The notes: generated from the letters alone by a model not told the origin. A stretch of 64,000 bases of DNA from JAWLHJ01 sp039587535 (GCA_039587535.1 JBDHIF010000001.1:177713-241712); one strand, 5' to 3'. Positions 42,522 to 51,956 are shown, counted from the stretch's first letter. Program-made: numbers and translations.

Positions 42522-44948
42522 TCAGTCGTTGTCTACGTCGGTCGTGGGCGCGCGCTTGAGGCGGAACTGGTCACTCTTCACAACCCCCAGCACGAAAGAC
42601 GACATGCGGTAATCGTTCTCCGCCGCCGACTGCGCGATGGCACGCACAGCAGGCTGATCGGCATAGTCGACGCGGCGGCCCAGCGCGTAAGTCATGAGGT
42701 TCTGCGCGAAGTGCCGAACGAACGGAACAGGGCGCCTCATGAGAACCTCCACGAGACTCGCAGGGGTCGAGATCTCCGAGCCGTCGTAGAACTCCCCCTG
42801 AGTGTCCAGGGGCACCCCATTCTCCCTCATCCTCCACTGTCCCGTCACGTCGAAGTTGTCGAGCGCCATGCCGATCGGGTCGATGAGCTGGTGACACGAG
42901 TTACACGTGGGATTCGCTCGATGCATCCGGAGCCGATCGCCGGTCGTGAGCTGCCCCGCAGGAATGTCCTCACTCGCGGTCGACTCGTCGAGCGTGGGAA
43001 CGTTCGGCGGCGGCGGCGGTGGTGGCGTACCGAGGAGCACCTCCATGATCCACTTACCCCGGAGCACCGGTGACGTGCGGTTCCCGTAGGACGTCTGGAC
43101 CAGCATGCTGCCGTGACCCAGGATGCCCTGTCGCCGGTCGTCGGGGTACGTGACGCGACGGAAGTCGTCGCCCACGACTCCGTCGATTCCGTAATGGCGA
43201 GCCAAACGCTCGTTGAGGAACGTGTAGTCCGCCTCCATCAGCTCCAGCAGGCTCCGATCCTCACGAACCAGATTGGAGAAGAACAGCTCGGTCTCGCGAC
43301 GCATGTCTCGGCCGATCTGATCGTTGTAGTTCGGGAACCAGAAGGCGTCCGGCTTGACCTGCTCCAGATCCTGCAGTCGCAGCCACAACGACGCGAATCG
43401 GGTTGCAAGCGCCTCGGATCGTGGGTCCTGGAGCATCCGGAGCGCCTCGCGCTCCAACGCAACCGGATCGTTCAGGTCACCTTCCGCGGCGACGCGCCGG
43501 AGCCGCTCGTCGGGGCCGGTACCCCAGAGGAAGTACGAGAGTCGTGAGGCGAGGTCGAGATCGGCGATCTCGAACACCTCTCCGGGCTGCACGCCTTCGG
43601 GTGTCCGCTCGAATCGGAAGACGAAGTGGGGGCTCACGAGCATGGCCTCGATGGCCGCCCGGACGCCCCTCTCGAATCCACCCTCCGCCACGCCCTCGTC
43701 ATAGAAGTACATCAGGCCGTCGACGTCACGTTCCTCCAATGGGCGCCGGTACGCCGCCGTCGCGAGCCGCGTCATGATGTCCTCGGCGCACGGACGGGCC
43801 TCCTCGGGAGTCGCCGGCCGGCAAGTGAAGACCCGCTGCCTCGCTTCCGTGTCGGAAACGCCCGAAGCATCGAACGGGCCTTCGACCGTCATCTGCAGGA
43901 TGTGCGGTAGCGAGGTCGTGCCGTAGCTGGCCTCCGTACCGGTGAGGGACCAATCATTGGGTCGGATCAGATCCTCATAGGGGCCATCCTGCTTCCGGAT
44001 GAACGCCGCGGTGAGGCGGCGCTGCCCGGCACGGACGAAGACGGAGTCGGTCCGCACGGGGTACGCCAGCCGGCCCTGGAAGTCGATGAGCCGCGAAGAC
44101 GAGCCCTGGTACTTGAGGAGCGCGACCCGCTCACCTTCGACCGAGATGTCGATGTCGTCGAAACGCTCACCCCATCCCGAGATGAAGCCCAGCGACACGA
44201 CATACTTCCCGTCTGCCGGGAAGGAATGCAGGACGCTGATGCCCCCCCGTGTTCCGTACGGCGCGCCTTCCACCCGGTCCCATTCGTGCTGGGACACGTT
44301 GGGCTCGTTCTGGTACGTCGTCTCCACCGGTGTGGCATCTGGATTGCCCAGGACCTGACGGGAGATCTCACTCGCCGCGTTCAGGTAGGCATCCATGAGC
44401 GTCGCGCTGAATCCCTGCACGTCGGCGACGTTGTCGAAGCTGGCGCTGATCTGGTCGAGCGGGAGCCACTGGCCAGCGTCCACCTGGAGACCGAACAGAT
44501 CCGAGATCGCTTGCTCGTACTCTGCCCTGTTCAGGCGCTGGAAGGGCCGGTCTCCGGGCCGCGGGTTGGCGGCCGCCGCCCGGTCGATGGTCTGTTCGAG
44601 CGTCTCCGCGAGAGCGACCAGGGTGTCTCCAGCCGGGCGATTGGCGCCCGGGGGCGGCATCATGTCCGCCCGGAGCTTCCTGATGACCCGCTCCGCCACC
44701 TCCGCCTGAGACACTGCCTCGGTGACGGTGAAGGATTCCAGCGAAAGGTTTCCGGTCAACCGCCGCTCACTGTGGCAGCGGACACAGTACCGGTCCACCA
44801 CCTCGTCCATGGCGGCGAACTCGCCGGACCGTTCGACCAAGGCCGTGCCCTGACCAGCCATTTCGGAAGGCTGGCCCTCCGGGCCGGGAGCCGAGACGCC
44901 AATCAGGATGGCCGTCCCGACGGCGGCGGTCACGACGAAATTTCTCAT
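42522..44948 (-). CDS. DUF1592/DUF1588 protein with two CxxCH haem motifs
   Basis: This 808-residue secreted protein (signal NFVVTAAVGTAILIGVSA; GGAG 8 bases before the ATG) has an N-terminal c-type haem motif CVRCH (55-59) and a second CNSCH (682-686) within DUF1588. Domain order follows the planctomycete-type pattern: cytochrome-like domain, DUF1587, DUF1595, DUF1592, DUF1588, DUF1585. A carbohydrate-binding-like insertion near 230-330 (VVSLGFISGWGERFDDIDIS) is present. GTPPPPPPPNVP and LIDPIGMALDNFDVTGQW are diagnostic. It is probably periplasmic and redox-active, but its substrate is unknown. It is the first gene of a three-gene operon. Confidence 0.9.
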   Translation of the reverse strand: MRNFVVTAAVGTAILIGVSAPGPEGQPSEMAGQGTALVERSGEFAAMDEVVDRYCVRCHSERRLTGNLSLESFTVTEAVSQAEVAERVIRKLRADMMPPPGANRPAGDTLVALAETLEQTIDRAAAANPRPGDRPFQRLNRAEYEQAISDLFGLQVDAGQWLPLDQISASFDNVADVQGFSATLMDAYLNAASEISRQVLGNPDATPVETTYQNEPNVSQHEWDRVEGAPYGTRGGISVLHSFPADGKYVVSLGFISGWGERFDDIDISVEGERVALLKYQGSSSRLIDFQGRLAYPVRTDSVFVRAGQRRLTAAFIRKQDGPYEDLIRPNDWSLTGTEASYGTTSLPHILQMTVEGPFDASGVSDTEARQRVFTCRPATPEEARPCAEDIMTRLATAAYRRPLEERDVDGLMYFYDEGVAEGGFERGVRAAIEAMLVSPHFVFRFERTPEGVQPGEVFEIADLDLASRLSYFLWGTGPDERLRRVAAEGDLNDPVALEREALRMLQDPRSEALATRFASLWLRLQDLEQVKPDAFWFPNYNDQIGRDMRRETELFFSNLVREDRSLLELMEADYTFLNERLARHYGIDGVVGDDFRRVTYPDDRRQGILGHGSMLVQTSYGNRTSPVLRGKWIMEVLLGTPPPPPPPNVPTLDESTASEDIPAGQLTTGDRLRMHRANPTCNSCHQLIDPIGMALDNFDVTGQWRMRENGVPLDTQGEFYDGSEISTPASLVEVLMRRPVPFVRHFAQNLMTYALGRRVDYADQPAVRAIAQSAAENDYRMSSFVLGVVKSDQFRLKRAPTTDVDND

Positions 44949-45159
44949 CCACTACTCCGAAGGCTCCCGGGCGCCGACCGGGGCACTGGTCTGATTCTTC
45001 CGATGGGCTCCGAGCTCGGGCTCAGCGCGAGGCGATGGCGAGTCGCAACGCTTGTACAGTTTAGGCCGGCAGCCCCCGCCGGGAAAGTCGGGCGGGCCTC
45101 TGAAGGTCAGGAGGAAAACCACCCATAGCGACCCCCCAGAGGCCCGGAGCGTTGAGTCG

Positions 45160-46071
45160 TCAACGACGGCCCGAGGCCGCCTGAATCTCTTCCCGGATAT
45201 GGCGCACGGTGAATTCCGACCGGAAGTCCACGATCCGCTCTCCCAACTCGAGGATGCGCTGGAGTGGCACGAGACTCACCCCGTTGATCGAGGCCAGACC
45301 CGCATCCACGCGCTGATCCCAGCGGATGGTCTCCGGGTCGACCACGGCCATGAAGGCAGTGACCCACATATCGTCGTGGTATCCGTCGCTCTCCGTCTGG
45401 GCAACGCCAAGGACTTCCTCGGTGTACCGCTCGGTCTCCTCCCACCCGGGAGAATAGAACTCCCGCACGAAGTGCGCCGTCCGGCCCGACCCCGCCCACC
45501 GCTCGTTGAGCGCAGCGGCGGCATCGGCCATCCCCCGCTGATTTCCACCGCTGTCGCCGATGAAGACGACGTCCGTGAAGCCATGCACACCCAGGCTGCC
45601 TCCGATGTCCTCGAGAAGCGCCTGATACGTCTCATCGCGAACCGTGATCGATCCGGGGTACCGCATCGCTCCCGACGGTGGGTCGATGCCCCCTTCGGGA
45701 ACGAAGGGCACGATGGGCGCGCAGAGGGCGTTCCCCAGCTTCTCCGCGATGGCCGGGCAGAGGGCCTCGAGAATCACGTTGTGCTTCCCGGTCGCGAGGT
45801 AGGGCCCGTTCTGCTCGATCCCCCCCGTGGGAATGATGGCCGTCGTGTGCCCGTCGGCGATCCGGTCACGCACCTCGAGCCACGTGAGCTCCTCGATCCA
45901 GAGCGACTGGCTGGGCTCCAGCGGGTTGGGTGAAGCCAGCTCTTCTTGATACGCGCGCTCCCGCTCCGCGACCTGCTCGGGGGTGAGCGTCCGCTGCTGG
46001 GCAACTGCGGGGACCGCTGCGACAGCCAGCCACGAGGCCATCGTGACGAGTCCGGTGGGGATTCTGCTCAT
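45160..46071 (-). CDS. Secreted creatininase-family protein with altered metal site
   Basis: The protein has 303 residues from the ATG at 46071, with GGAG upstream and a signal peptide ending ...AVPAVAQ. The creatininase fold is shown by AIIPTGGIEQNGPYLATGKHN and VVFIGDSGGNQRGM. Where the family has EQHGxHLPLxTD and NGHGGN, this protein has Asn88, Tyr91 and His97 and a Ser in the GDSGGN block, so three usual metal-binding residues differ. It may bind metal differently or have another activity, and creatinine hydrolysis is unlikely. It is monocistronic, 211 bases upstream of the DUF1592 operon on the same strand. Confidence 0.75.
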   Translation of the reverse strand: MSRIPTGLVTMASWLAVAAVPAVAQQRTLTPEQVAERERAYQEELASPNPLEPSQSLWIEELTWLEVRDRIADGHTTAIIPTGGIEQNGPYLATGKHNVILEALCPAIAEKLGNALCAPIVPFVPEGGIDPPSGAMRYPGSITVRDETYQALLEDIGGSLGVHGFTDVVFIGDSGGNQRGMADAAAALNERWAGSGRTAHFVREFYSPGWEETERYTEEVLGVAQTESDGYHDDMWVTAFMAVVDPETIRWDQRVDAGLASINGVSLVPLQRILELGERIVDFRSEFTVRHIREEIQAASGRR

Positions 46072-46219
46072 GGGGGCTCCAGATACGTTGGGGAAGCGCT
46101 GCAAACGACGGCTACGGGCCGGGGCACGTGAAGGGGGCCCAAGCGCGATACGCGGCCGGGCGCCCTCCGGTTCCCACGGTACTGGACCGGCGACGGGCGC
46201 CGGTCCGACCACTCTGATC

Positions 46220-46440
46220 CTAAGGGATCAGGGTGCCGAACGGCGAAACGAGCTGCCGGCCCAGAACGCGGTTCGTGTCGATCTCGCCATGCATCACGGG
46301 CGTGCGGACTCCGGAGGTCGTGCACCCGGCGACCCTCGAGGAAGAACATCTCCTGCCGCGCAAGCCACAGGGCTTGGCAGATGCCCTCAGCGTCGGTCAG
46401 CGCATGAACATGCGTCAAGGGCTCATGGCGTCAACCGCTC
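46220..46440 (-). pseudogene. Possible remnant of a SusD/RagB-like gene C-terminus
   Basis: On the minus strand two frames together read like the end of a SusD-family protein: ALTDAEGICQALWLARQEMF and FFLEGRRVHDL in one frame, then a minus-one shift into GVRTPVMHGEIDTNRVLG and SPFGTLIP, ending in a stop at 46220-46222. The FLEGRR(x)xDL motif is typical of SusD C-termini. A stop codon interrupts the first frame just upstream. There is no intact SusC/SusD gene near. This is a weak call from a short motif. Confidence 0.35.
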
Positions 46441-46620
46441 GGGCGGGGCAGGGTCGCTCATTCGTCCCTGACGTCCAGCCAACCAGCCGGGATGTCGGGC
46501 CTCTGCCGGATTCGCAAGCTCGAATTGACACCCTCCCCCGACCCTGGGTACGGTGAGGCCCCGCCGCGGGCCGAGCAGACCCGCCCGCGGCCTACGTGGA
46601 GTCCACCGAGGCTTTCGCTC

Positions 46621-48252
46621 ATGAACGGAAGGATCATCGTGCCCGGGCCGGAAAACGAGCCGGTCCACGCCTACGCCCCCGGATCCCCCGAGCGCACCGC
46701 CCTCCAGGCGGAGCTAGCGCGCCACGAGGGGATGGAACCGGTCGATATTCCTTTGATCATCGGTGGCGAAGAGGTGCGCACGGGGCTCACCGAGCGGGCT
46801 GTCTCGCCACACGACCACAGCCGCACATTGGCGGTTTGGCACAAAGCCGGAGATCGCGAAGTCGCCAGGGCCATCGAAGCTTCGCGCGAGGCCTGGCACG
46901 CTTGGTCCACCACGCCCTGGGCGGACCGGGCGTCTATAGTCCTGCGGGCTGCCGATCTACTCGCCGGACCTTGGCGCCAACGCCTCAACGCGGCCACGAT
47001 GCTCGGTCAGAGCAAGACCGCGCACCAGGCGGAGATCGACGCGGCCTGCGAGCTCATCGACTTCCTCCGCTTCAACGTCCAGTTCGCGGAGGACATCTAC
47101 GCCGGACAGCCGCGCTCGTCCGCCGGCGTGTGGAACCGGACGGAGTACCGGCCGCTGGAGGGTTTCGTCTACGCGGTAACTCCCTTCAACTTCACCGCTA
47201 TCGCGGGGAACCTGCCGATGTCGGCGGCGCTCATGGGGAACGTGGTCCTCTGGAAGCCCTCCACGGCATCCATGTACAGCAGCTACCTCGTCATGAAGCT
47301 CTTCGAGGAAGCCGGCCTCCCCCCCGGGGTGATCAACTTCATCCCGGGTGATCCCGCGGGCGTCACGGATGCGCTCATCGGCCACGAGGACTTCGCCGGG
47401 CTCCACTTCACCGGCTCCACCACGGTTTTCCAGCACCTCTGGAAGCGCATCGGCGATGGCATATCCGGATACCGCAGCTATCCGCGCGTGGTCGGTGAAA
47501 CGGGTGGGAAAGACTTCATCGCGGCTCACCCATCCGCCGACGCCGAGGCCGTCACCACGGCCATCCTGCGGGGTGCCTTCGAGTACCAGGGACAGAAGTG
47601 CAGCGCCGCGTCCCGCGTCTACGTGCCGAGGGGAATGTGGGGCGATATCCGGGAGACGCTCGTCCGGGAAACCGACGGCATCGCCATGGGCGATCCCGCA
47701 GACTTCCGGAACTTCATGGGTGCCGTCATCCACGAGGGCTCGTTCGACAAGATCAGCGGCTACATCGATCGTGCTGCCGCTTCCGAGCACGCTGACGTGA
47801 TCGCCGGCGGCACGTACGATCGCTCCAAAGGGTGGTTCGTACGTCCGACCGTCATCGAGGCCAACCAGCCGGATTACGAGACCATGTGCGAGGAGATCTT
47901 CGGGCCGGTCGTGACCGTCCATGTCTACCCCGACGGCAAGTGGGAGGAGACCCTGGAGCTGGTGGACCGGACATCTCCATATGGTCTCACAGGAGCGGTG
48001 TTCTCAGGCGACCGGGACGAGGCCCGCCGGGCCATGCGTGTCCTGCGACACGCCGCCGGCAACTTCTACGTGAACGACAAGCCGACCGGCGCCGTGGTGG
48101 GCCAGCAGCCCTTCGGGGGAAGCCGAGCGAGCGGTACGAACGACAAGGCCGGCTCGGCGCTGAATCTGCTGAGATGGGTCTCTCCCCGGAGCATCAAGGA
48201 GACCTTCGTGCCCCCGACGGACTACCGCTATCCGTTCATGCAGGAGGACTGA
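46621..48252 (+). CDS. 1-pyrroline-5-carboxylate dehydrogenase
   Basis: The protein has 543 residues from the ATG at 46621. It is a full-length aldehyde dehydrogenase of the P5CDH group: FVYAVTPFNFTAIAGNLP, NVVLWKPSTASMYSSYLV, PGVINFIPGDP, catalytic Glu293 in GETGGKDF and Cys327 in YQGQKCSAASR, and FYVNDKPTGAVVGQQPFGG with SGTNDKAG. It oxidises P5C (as glutamate semialdehyde) to glutamate with NAD+ in the cytoplasm. It completes proline degradation started by the enzyme at 38077-39042 and is followed after three bases by an ornithine-cyclodeaminase-family gene. Confidence 0.95.
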   Translation: MNGRIIVPGPENEPVHAYAPGSPERTALQAELARHEGMEPVDIPLIIGGEEVRTGLTERAVSPHDHSRTLAVWHKAGDREVARAIEASREAWHAWSTTPWADRASIVLRAADLLAGPWRQRLNAATMLGQSKTAHQAEIDAACELIDFLRFNVQFAEDIYAGQPRSSAGVWNRTEYRPLEGFVYAVTPFNFTAIAGNLPMSAALMGNVVLWKPSTASMYSSYLVMKLFEEAGLPPGVINFIPGDPAGVTDALIGHEDFAGLHFTGSTTVFQHLWKRIGDGISGYRSYPRVVGETGGKDFIAAHPSADAEAVTTAILRGAFEYQGQKCSAASRVYVPRGMWGDIRETLVRETDGIAMGDPADFRNFMGAVIHEGSFDKISGYIDRAAASEHADVIAGGTYDRSKGWFVRPTVIEANQPDYETMCEEIFGPVVTVHVYPDGKWEETLELVDRTSPYGLTGAVFSGDRDEARRAMRVLRHAAGNFYVNDKPTGAVVGQQPFGGSRASGTNDKAGSALNLLRWVSPRSIKETFVPPTDYRYPFMQED

Positions 48253-48255
48253 GCC

Positions 48256-49224
48256 GTGCGCCTGAGAGTCCTGAGCAGGCAGGACGTCGTCGACGCCGTG
48301 CCCATGGCCACGGCCATCGATGCCGTGGCCGAGGCGTATCAAGAACTCTCCAGGGGGAGGGCCCAGTCACCGGTTCGACTCGGACTGGACGCGCCGCTGG
48401 GGACCGCTTTGTTCATGCCCGGATACCTCATGGACAGCGGCGCGATGGGCGCGAAGATCGTCTCGTTCTTCCAGCAGAATCAGGAACGGGGCCTGGCTTC
48501 CATCCATGGGATCGTGCTGATGTTGGATCCGGAGACCGGCGTGCCCATCGCCATCATGGACGGGACGTACCTGACGGCGCTTCGGACGGGTGCCGGATCC
48601 GGCGCGGCGACGAGGGCCCTGGCCCGAGACGATGCGCGCGTCCTGACGGTCTTCGGAGCCGGAGGTCAGGCCCGCGCTCAGATCGAGGCCGTCCTCGCGG
48701 TCCGGCCCATCGACGAGGTCCGCGTCGTGTCGCGTGGTGGCGCGTCTGCAAGGGCCCTCGCAGCGGAGCTCGAAGGTGTTGCCGCGCGGGCCGTGGACGA
48801 CCCTTCCGAGGCCGTGAGCGGAGCCGACGTCATCTGCGCTGCCACCACGAGCAAGACACCGGTCTTCCCCGCCGACGCGGTCGATCCGGGGACGCACATC
48901 AATGGCGTGGGCTCCTTCAAGCCCGACATGCAGGAGATCGCTGCCGAGCTTCTCCAGCATGCCCGGGTCGTGGTCGATGCCCGAGATGCCGCGCTCGAGG
49001 AAGCCGGCGATCTCATCATCCCCATCGCGGACGGCCTCTTCGGCGAACACCATATCGCCGCCGACATCGGCGAGGTTCTCTCCGGTCGAGCTGAGGGGCG
49101 CCGGTCCAGGGACGAGATCACCTATTTCAAGTCCGTGGGGAACGCCGTTCAGGACGTGGCTGTTGGGCTAAGGGCCGTACGGGAAGCGGAGGCCAAGGGG
49201 TTGGGAACGACCATCGACCTCTAG
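48256..49224 (+). CDS. Ornithine cyclodeaminase/mu-crystallin family protein
   Basis: This 322-residue protein starts at GTG 48256, with AGGAGG 8 bases upstream, only three bases after the P5C dehydrogenase stop. LRVLSRQDVVDAVPMATAIDAVAEAY, the substrate segment GAKIVSFFQ, MDGTYLTALRTGAGSGAAT and the NAD fold FGAGGQARAQIEAVL define the family. Members deaminate ornithine to proline or reduce cyclic imines and imino acids (alanine dehydrogenase, ketimine reductase, EutC). Pairing with P5C dehydrogenase makes ornithine or proline metabolism the most likely role, but the substrate is not proven. Confidence 0.88.
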   Translation: MRLRVLSRQDVVDAVPMATAIDAVAEAYQELSRGRAQSPVRLGLDAPLGTALFMPGYLMDSGAMGAKIVSFFQQNQERGLASIHGIVLMLDPETGVPIAIMDGTYLTALRTGAGSGAATRALARDDARVLTVFGAGGQARAQIEAVLAVRPIDEVRVVSRGGASARALAAELEGVAARAVDDPSEAVSGADVICAATTSKTPVFPADAVDPGTHINGVGSFKPDMQEIAAELLQHARVVVDARDAALEEAGDLIIPIADGLFGEHHIAADIGEVLSGRAEGRRSRDEITYFKSVGNAVQDVAVGLRAVREAEAKGLGTTIDL

Positions 49225-49319
49225 AGCGGGGGACGCGGTACAACACCGGCGGCTGGACCAGGAGCATCACCCCGAATCTCAACTTGCCACTGGGCCCCTC
49301 TGCACCGACATCAGTCACC

Positions 49320-50186
49320 ATGTCCAACGATCACTCCGTCGCCCGTTACTACGACAGGAACACGACCCGTTTCCTTCGCTTCGGAGGCGGCCGTGGCGCC
49401 CTCGCCATCCACAGGGAGCTCTGGGCCCCGGGTGTTCGGAACGCCGAAGAGGCAAAGAGGACGGTGAACGCCCTGCTGGGCGACGCCATCGCCGACCAAG
49501 GGTTGGACGCTCCGACCGTCCTCGACCTCGGGTGCGGGGTGGGAGGAACGCTCCTCGATCTCGCTCTTCGATTTCCTCGCGCACGATTGCACGGAGTGAC
49601 CATCAGCCCCCGTCAGGTAGAGATAGCGCAGCGCTTGATGCGCGAGCGGGGACTCTCGGACCGGTCCCACATTCACCTCGGTGATTTCCAGGCCCTCGAG
49701 CTCTCCGGCGGGCACGAAAGCTTGCGCGCCGATGCGGTGCTCGCGGTGGAATCCTTCGCCCACGCCTCGGACGCGGCAGCCTTTTTCCGCTCGGCCGCTG
49801 CCCATCTTCGTCCAGGAGGCGTGGTCCTTCTGGTGGACGACTTCCTCGCTCGCGGGCCGGAGGAGGTGGACGAGCGTGGACGACGCCTGGCCCAGGACTT
49901 CTCCCGCGGCTGGCGCCTGGGGCCACTCCGCACCCCGGACGAGGTGGCCGACCACGCTTCCCGCGAGGCGCTGACCGTCACCGCAGACGTCGACCTCACA
50001 CCCCTCGTCCGGCTAGGCAGGCCCAGGGACAAGCTCATCCGGATCCTGGCCCCGAGCTTCTCCAGGTTGGGCCTGGTGGACGTTCCCTTCTTCGGAAACA
50101 TGATCGGCGGAAACGCGCTCCAGGAAGGGCTCCGAAGCGGCGTGTTCAGCTACCGCATGCTCACGCTCCGGGCCGAACGGACCTGA
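49320..50186 (+). CDS. SAM-dependent methyltransferase
   Basis: The protein has 288 residues from the ATG at 49320; no ribosome site is obvious. The class I methyltransferase signature is VLDLGCGVGGTLLDLALRF, with a following acidic loop (GVTISPRQVEIAQRLMRERG) and GGVVLLVDDFLARGP. The pattern AHASDAAAFFRSAAAHLRPGG is shared with methyltransferases acting on small molecules such as sarcosine/dimethylglycine, tocopherol or quinone and sterol substrates. Which one is unknown. The N-terminal VARYYDRNTTRFLRFGG resembles enzymes of tocopherol or carotenoid type. It is preceded by a 95-base gap after the cyclodeaminase-family gene and is convergent with the Ggt gene. Confidence 0.8.
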   Translation: MSNDHSVARYYDRNTTRFLRFGGGRGALAIHRELWAPGVRNAEEAKRTVNALLGDAIADQGLDAPTVLDLGCGVGGTLLDLALRFPRARLHGVTISPRQVEIAQRLMRERGLSDRSHIHLGDFQALELSGGHESLRADAVLAVESFAHASDAAAFFRSAAAHLRPGGVVLLVDDFLARGPEEVDERGRRLAQDFSRGWRLGPLRTPDEVADHASREALTVTADVDLTPLVRLGRPRDKLIRILAPSFSRLGLVDVPFFGNMIGGNALQEGLRSGVFSYRMLTLRAERT

Positions 50187-50216
50187 GCGGCGCCCAATCG
50201 CCGGCCCGGCCTGCGC

Positions 50217-51956
50217 TCAATACGCCAGCGCATAGGCCTCTCGCCTGGGGTCTGCCGCGGCGGTGAGCACGCCGGTGGCGGGATCGAAGAAGATCATCTG
50301 GGCACCGCCGAAGGTGGCCGTCCACCCGTCTACGAGCGTCAACTCGTGCCCACGCTCAGCCAGCGCCTCCAACACATCGGGCGGGACCCGATTCTCCAGC
50401 GACACGCGGGTGCCCCCGTATGAACGGAAACGGGCGGCTTCGATGGCCTCCTGCGGCGTCATCCCGAAGACCAGCAGGTTGTGCGTGATCTGAAGGAGTG
50501 ATTGGGGCTGACTGTCTCCGCCGGGAGTGCCCAGGGTGAACGCGAATCGCCCCTCACCGTCCAACGCCATCATCGGGCTCAAGGTGTGGTAGGGCCGCTT
50601 CGCCGGAGCAACCTGGTTGGGGTGGCCGTCCTGCAGCGTATAGAGCGCACCGCGGTTGTGCAGGAGGATGCCGGTGGTGGACTCCACCAACCCGGAGCCG
50701 AAGCCGGCGAAGTTGCTCTGGATCCAGCTCACGGCATTGCCCCATCGATCCACGGCCGTGAGGTACACGGTGTCCCCCCCGTCGTCGGTCTCGGCCGGAT
50801 CGCGGAGGGAGTCACCAAACCCTGGAGCGACGTCGAGCGCTGCACGACCTGGATCCACCAGGCCCGCTCGGTCGGCCAGATACGTAGGGTCGAGGAGCCG
50901 GTCCAGGGGAACATCAGCATGCTCGGGATCGGCCACCCAGCGGTCCCGGTCCGCGAATGCGAGCTTCTTCAGCTCGATCAGCGTATGGAGGTAGTCCGCG
51001 GTGTTGTGCCCCATGTTCGCCACGGGGTGCGCCTCTGACATCATCAGGAGCGCGAGCTGCGCAGGTCCCTGCGTGCTCGGAGGCATGACCAGGAACGTGT
51101 GCCCCAGGTAGTCCGCGCGGAGCGGGTCGACCCAGGTGGAGGTGTGCGCCGCGAAGTCCTCATATCGCAGGTGGCCACCCTCTTCTTCAACGAACGTCGC
51201 CAGCGCACGCGCGATCTCTCCCCTGTAGAAGCCTTCCTTCCCGGTCGCGGCGATGAGCTCGATGGAGCGAGCCAGCTCCGGGTTTCGGAGAAGCGATCCA
51301 ACCGGCGGCGCGTCGCCTCCCGGCTGATAGAGGGCACGTCCTCTCTCGTTGAGCGCGTCTCCCTGCGCCACGATGTCGCTGGCGAGCCTGGTCGACACCG
51401 GGAACCCGTCGCGAGCGAAGCGAACGGCCGGATCCAGGAGATCGGCGAAGGGCATGGTCCCGAATCGCTCGTGGGCGTCCACCCAACCGGCCACGGCACC
51501 GGGGACGCTGACCGACCCCGCTCCGGTTTGCGGGATCTCGTCGAGCCCCTGCTCGAGAAAGAACTCGGGCGTGGCGAGGGCCCCGGAACGCCCACTCGCG
51601 TTCAGGGCGGTGACCTCTCCGGTCTCCCCGTCGAAGAAGATGCCGAACGCGTCTCCACCGATCCCGTTCATGTGGGGACGGGTGACCGCCAGCACCCCGG
51701 CCATGGCGATAATGGCGTCGGTGGCGTTCCCTCCGCTCCGAAGGACGGCCAACCCCGCTTGGGTGGCGAGGGGGTGATCCGACGACACCGCCCCGAGCGT
51801 TCCTCGGACGTCCGGCCGATTCTGGGGGGCGTACCGGGTCGTGCTCCAGACGGGCGGCCCGTCCGCGGGCTCGGAACACGCGCCCGGCGACAGGATCGCG
51901 ATAAGTAGTAGAACCGAAAAGCGTCCAATCGGACGGAATAGGGTCGCGCCGGCCAT
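50217..51956 (-). CDS. Gamma-glutamyltransferase family protein
   Basis: The protein has 579 residues from the ATG at 51956, with GGAGAGGAC upstream (a GTG one codon earlier is possible). The N-terminal signal ends near LSPGACSEP, possibly a lipoprotein with a weak lipobox. Family blocks: VSSDHPLATQAGLAVLRSGG, GNATDAIIAMAG, PHMNGIGGDAFGIF, GAGSVSVPGAVAGW, and the autoprocessing Thr in GGDTVYLTAVDRWGNAVS. The usual TTH at the processing site reads TVY, so it belongs to the divergent Ggt-like group. It would cleave gamma-glutamyl compounds in the periplasm, releasing glutamate for the amino-acid catabolic enzymes nearby. Confidence 0.9.
   Translation of the reverse strand: MAGATLFRPIGRFSVLLLIAILSPGACSEPADGPPVWSTTRYAPQNRPDVRGTLGAVSSDHPLATQAGLAVLRSGGNATDAIIAMAGVLAVTRPHMNGIGGDAFGIFFDGETGEVTALNASGRSGALATPEFFLEQGLDEIPQTGAGSVSVPGAVAGWVDAHERFGTMPFADLLDPAVRFARDGFPVSTRLASDIVAQGDALNERGRALYQPGGDAPPVGSLLRNPELARSIELIAATGKEGFYRGEIARALATFVEEEGGHLRYEDFAAHTSTWVDPLRADYLGHTFLVMPPSTQGPAQLALLMMSEAHPVANMGHNTADYLHTLIELKKLAFADRDRWVADPEHADVPLDRLLDPTYLADRAGLVDPGRAALDVAPGFGDSLRDPAETDDGGDTVYLTAVDRWGNAVSWIQSNFAGFGSGLVESTTGILLHNRGALYTLQDGHPNQVAPAKRPYHTLSPMMALDGEGRFAFTLGTPGGDSQPQSLLQITHNLLVFGMTPQEAIEAARFRSYGGTRVSLENRVPPDVLEALAERGHELTLVDGWTATFGGAQMIFFDPATGVLTAAADPRREAYALAY

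Noticed and set aside
45075..45097. Hairpin CCCGCC...GGGCGGG between the creatininase-family gene and the DUF1592 operon as a terminator
   Set aside because: The stem is short, very GC-rich and not followed by a T-run; in this base composition it is expected by chance.
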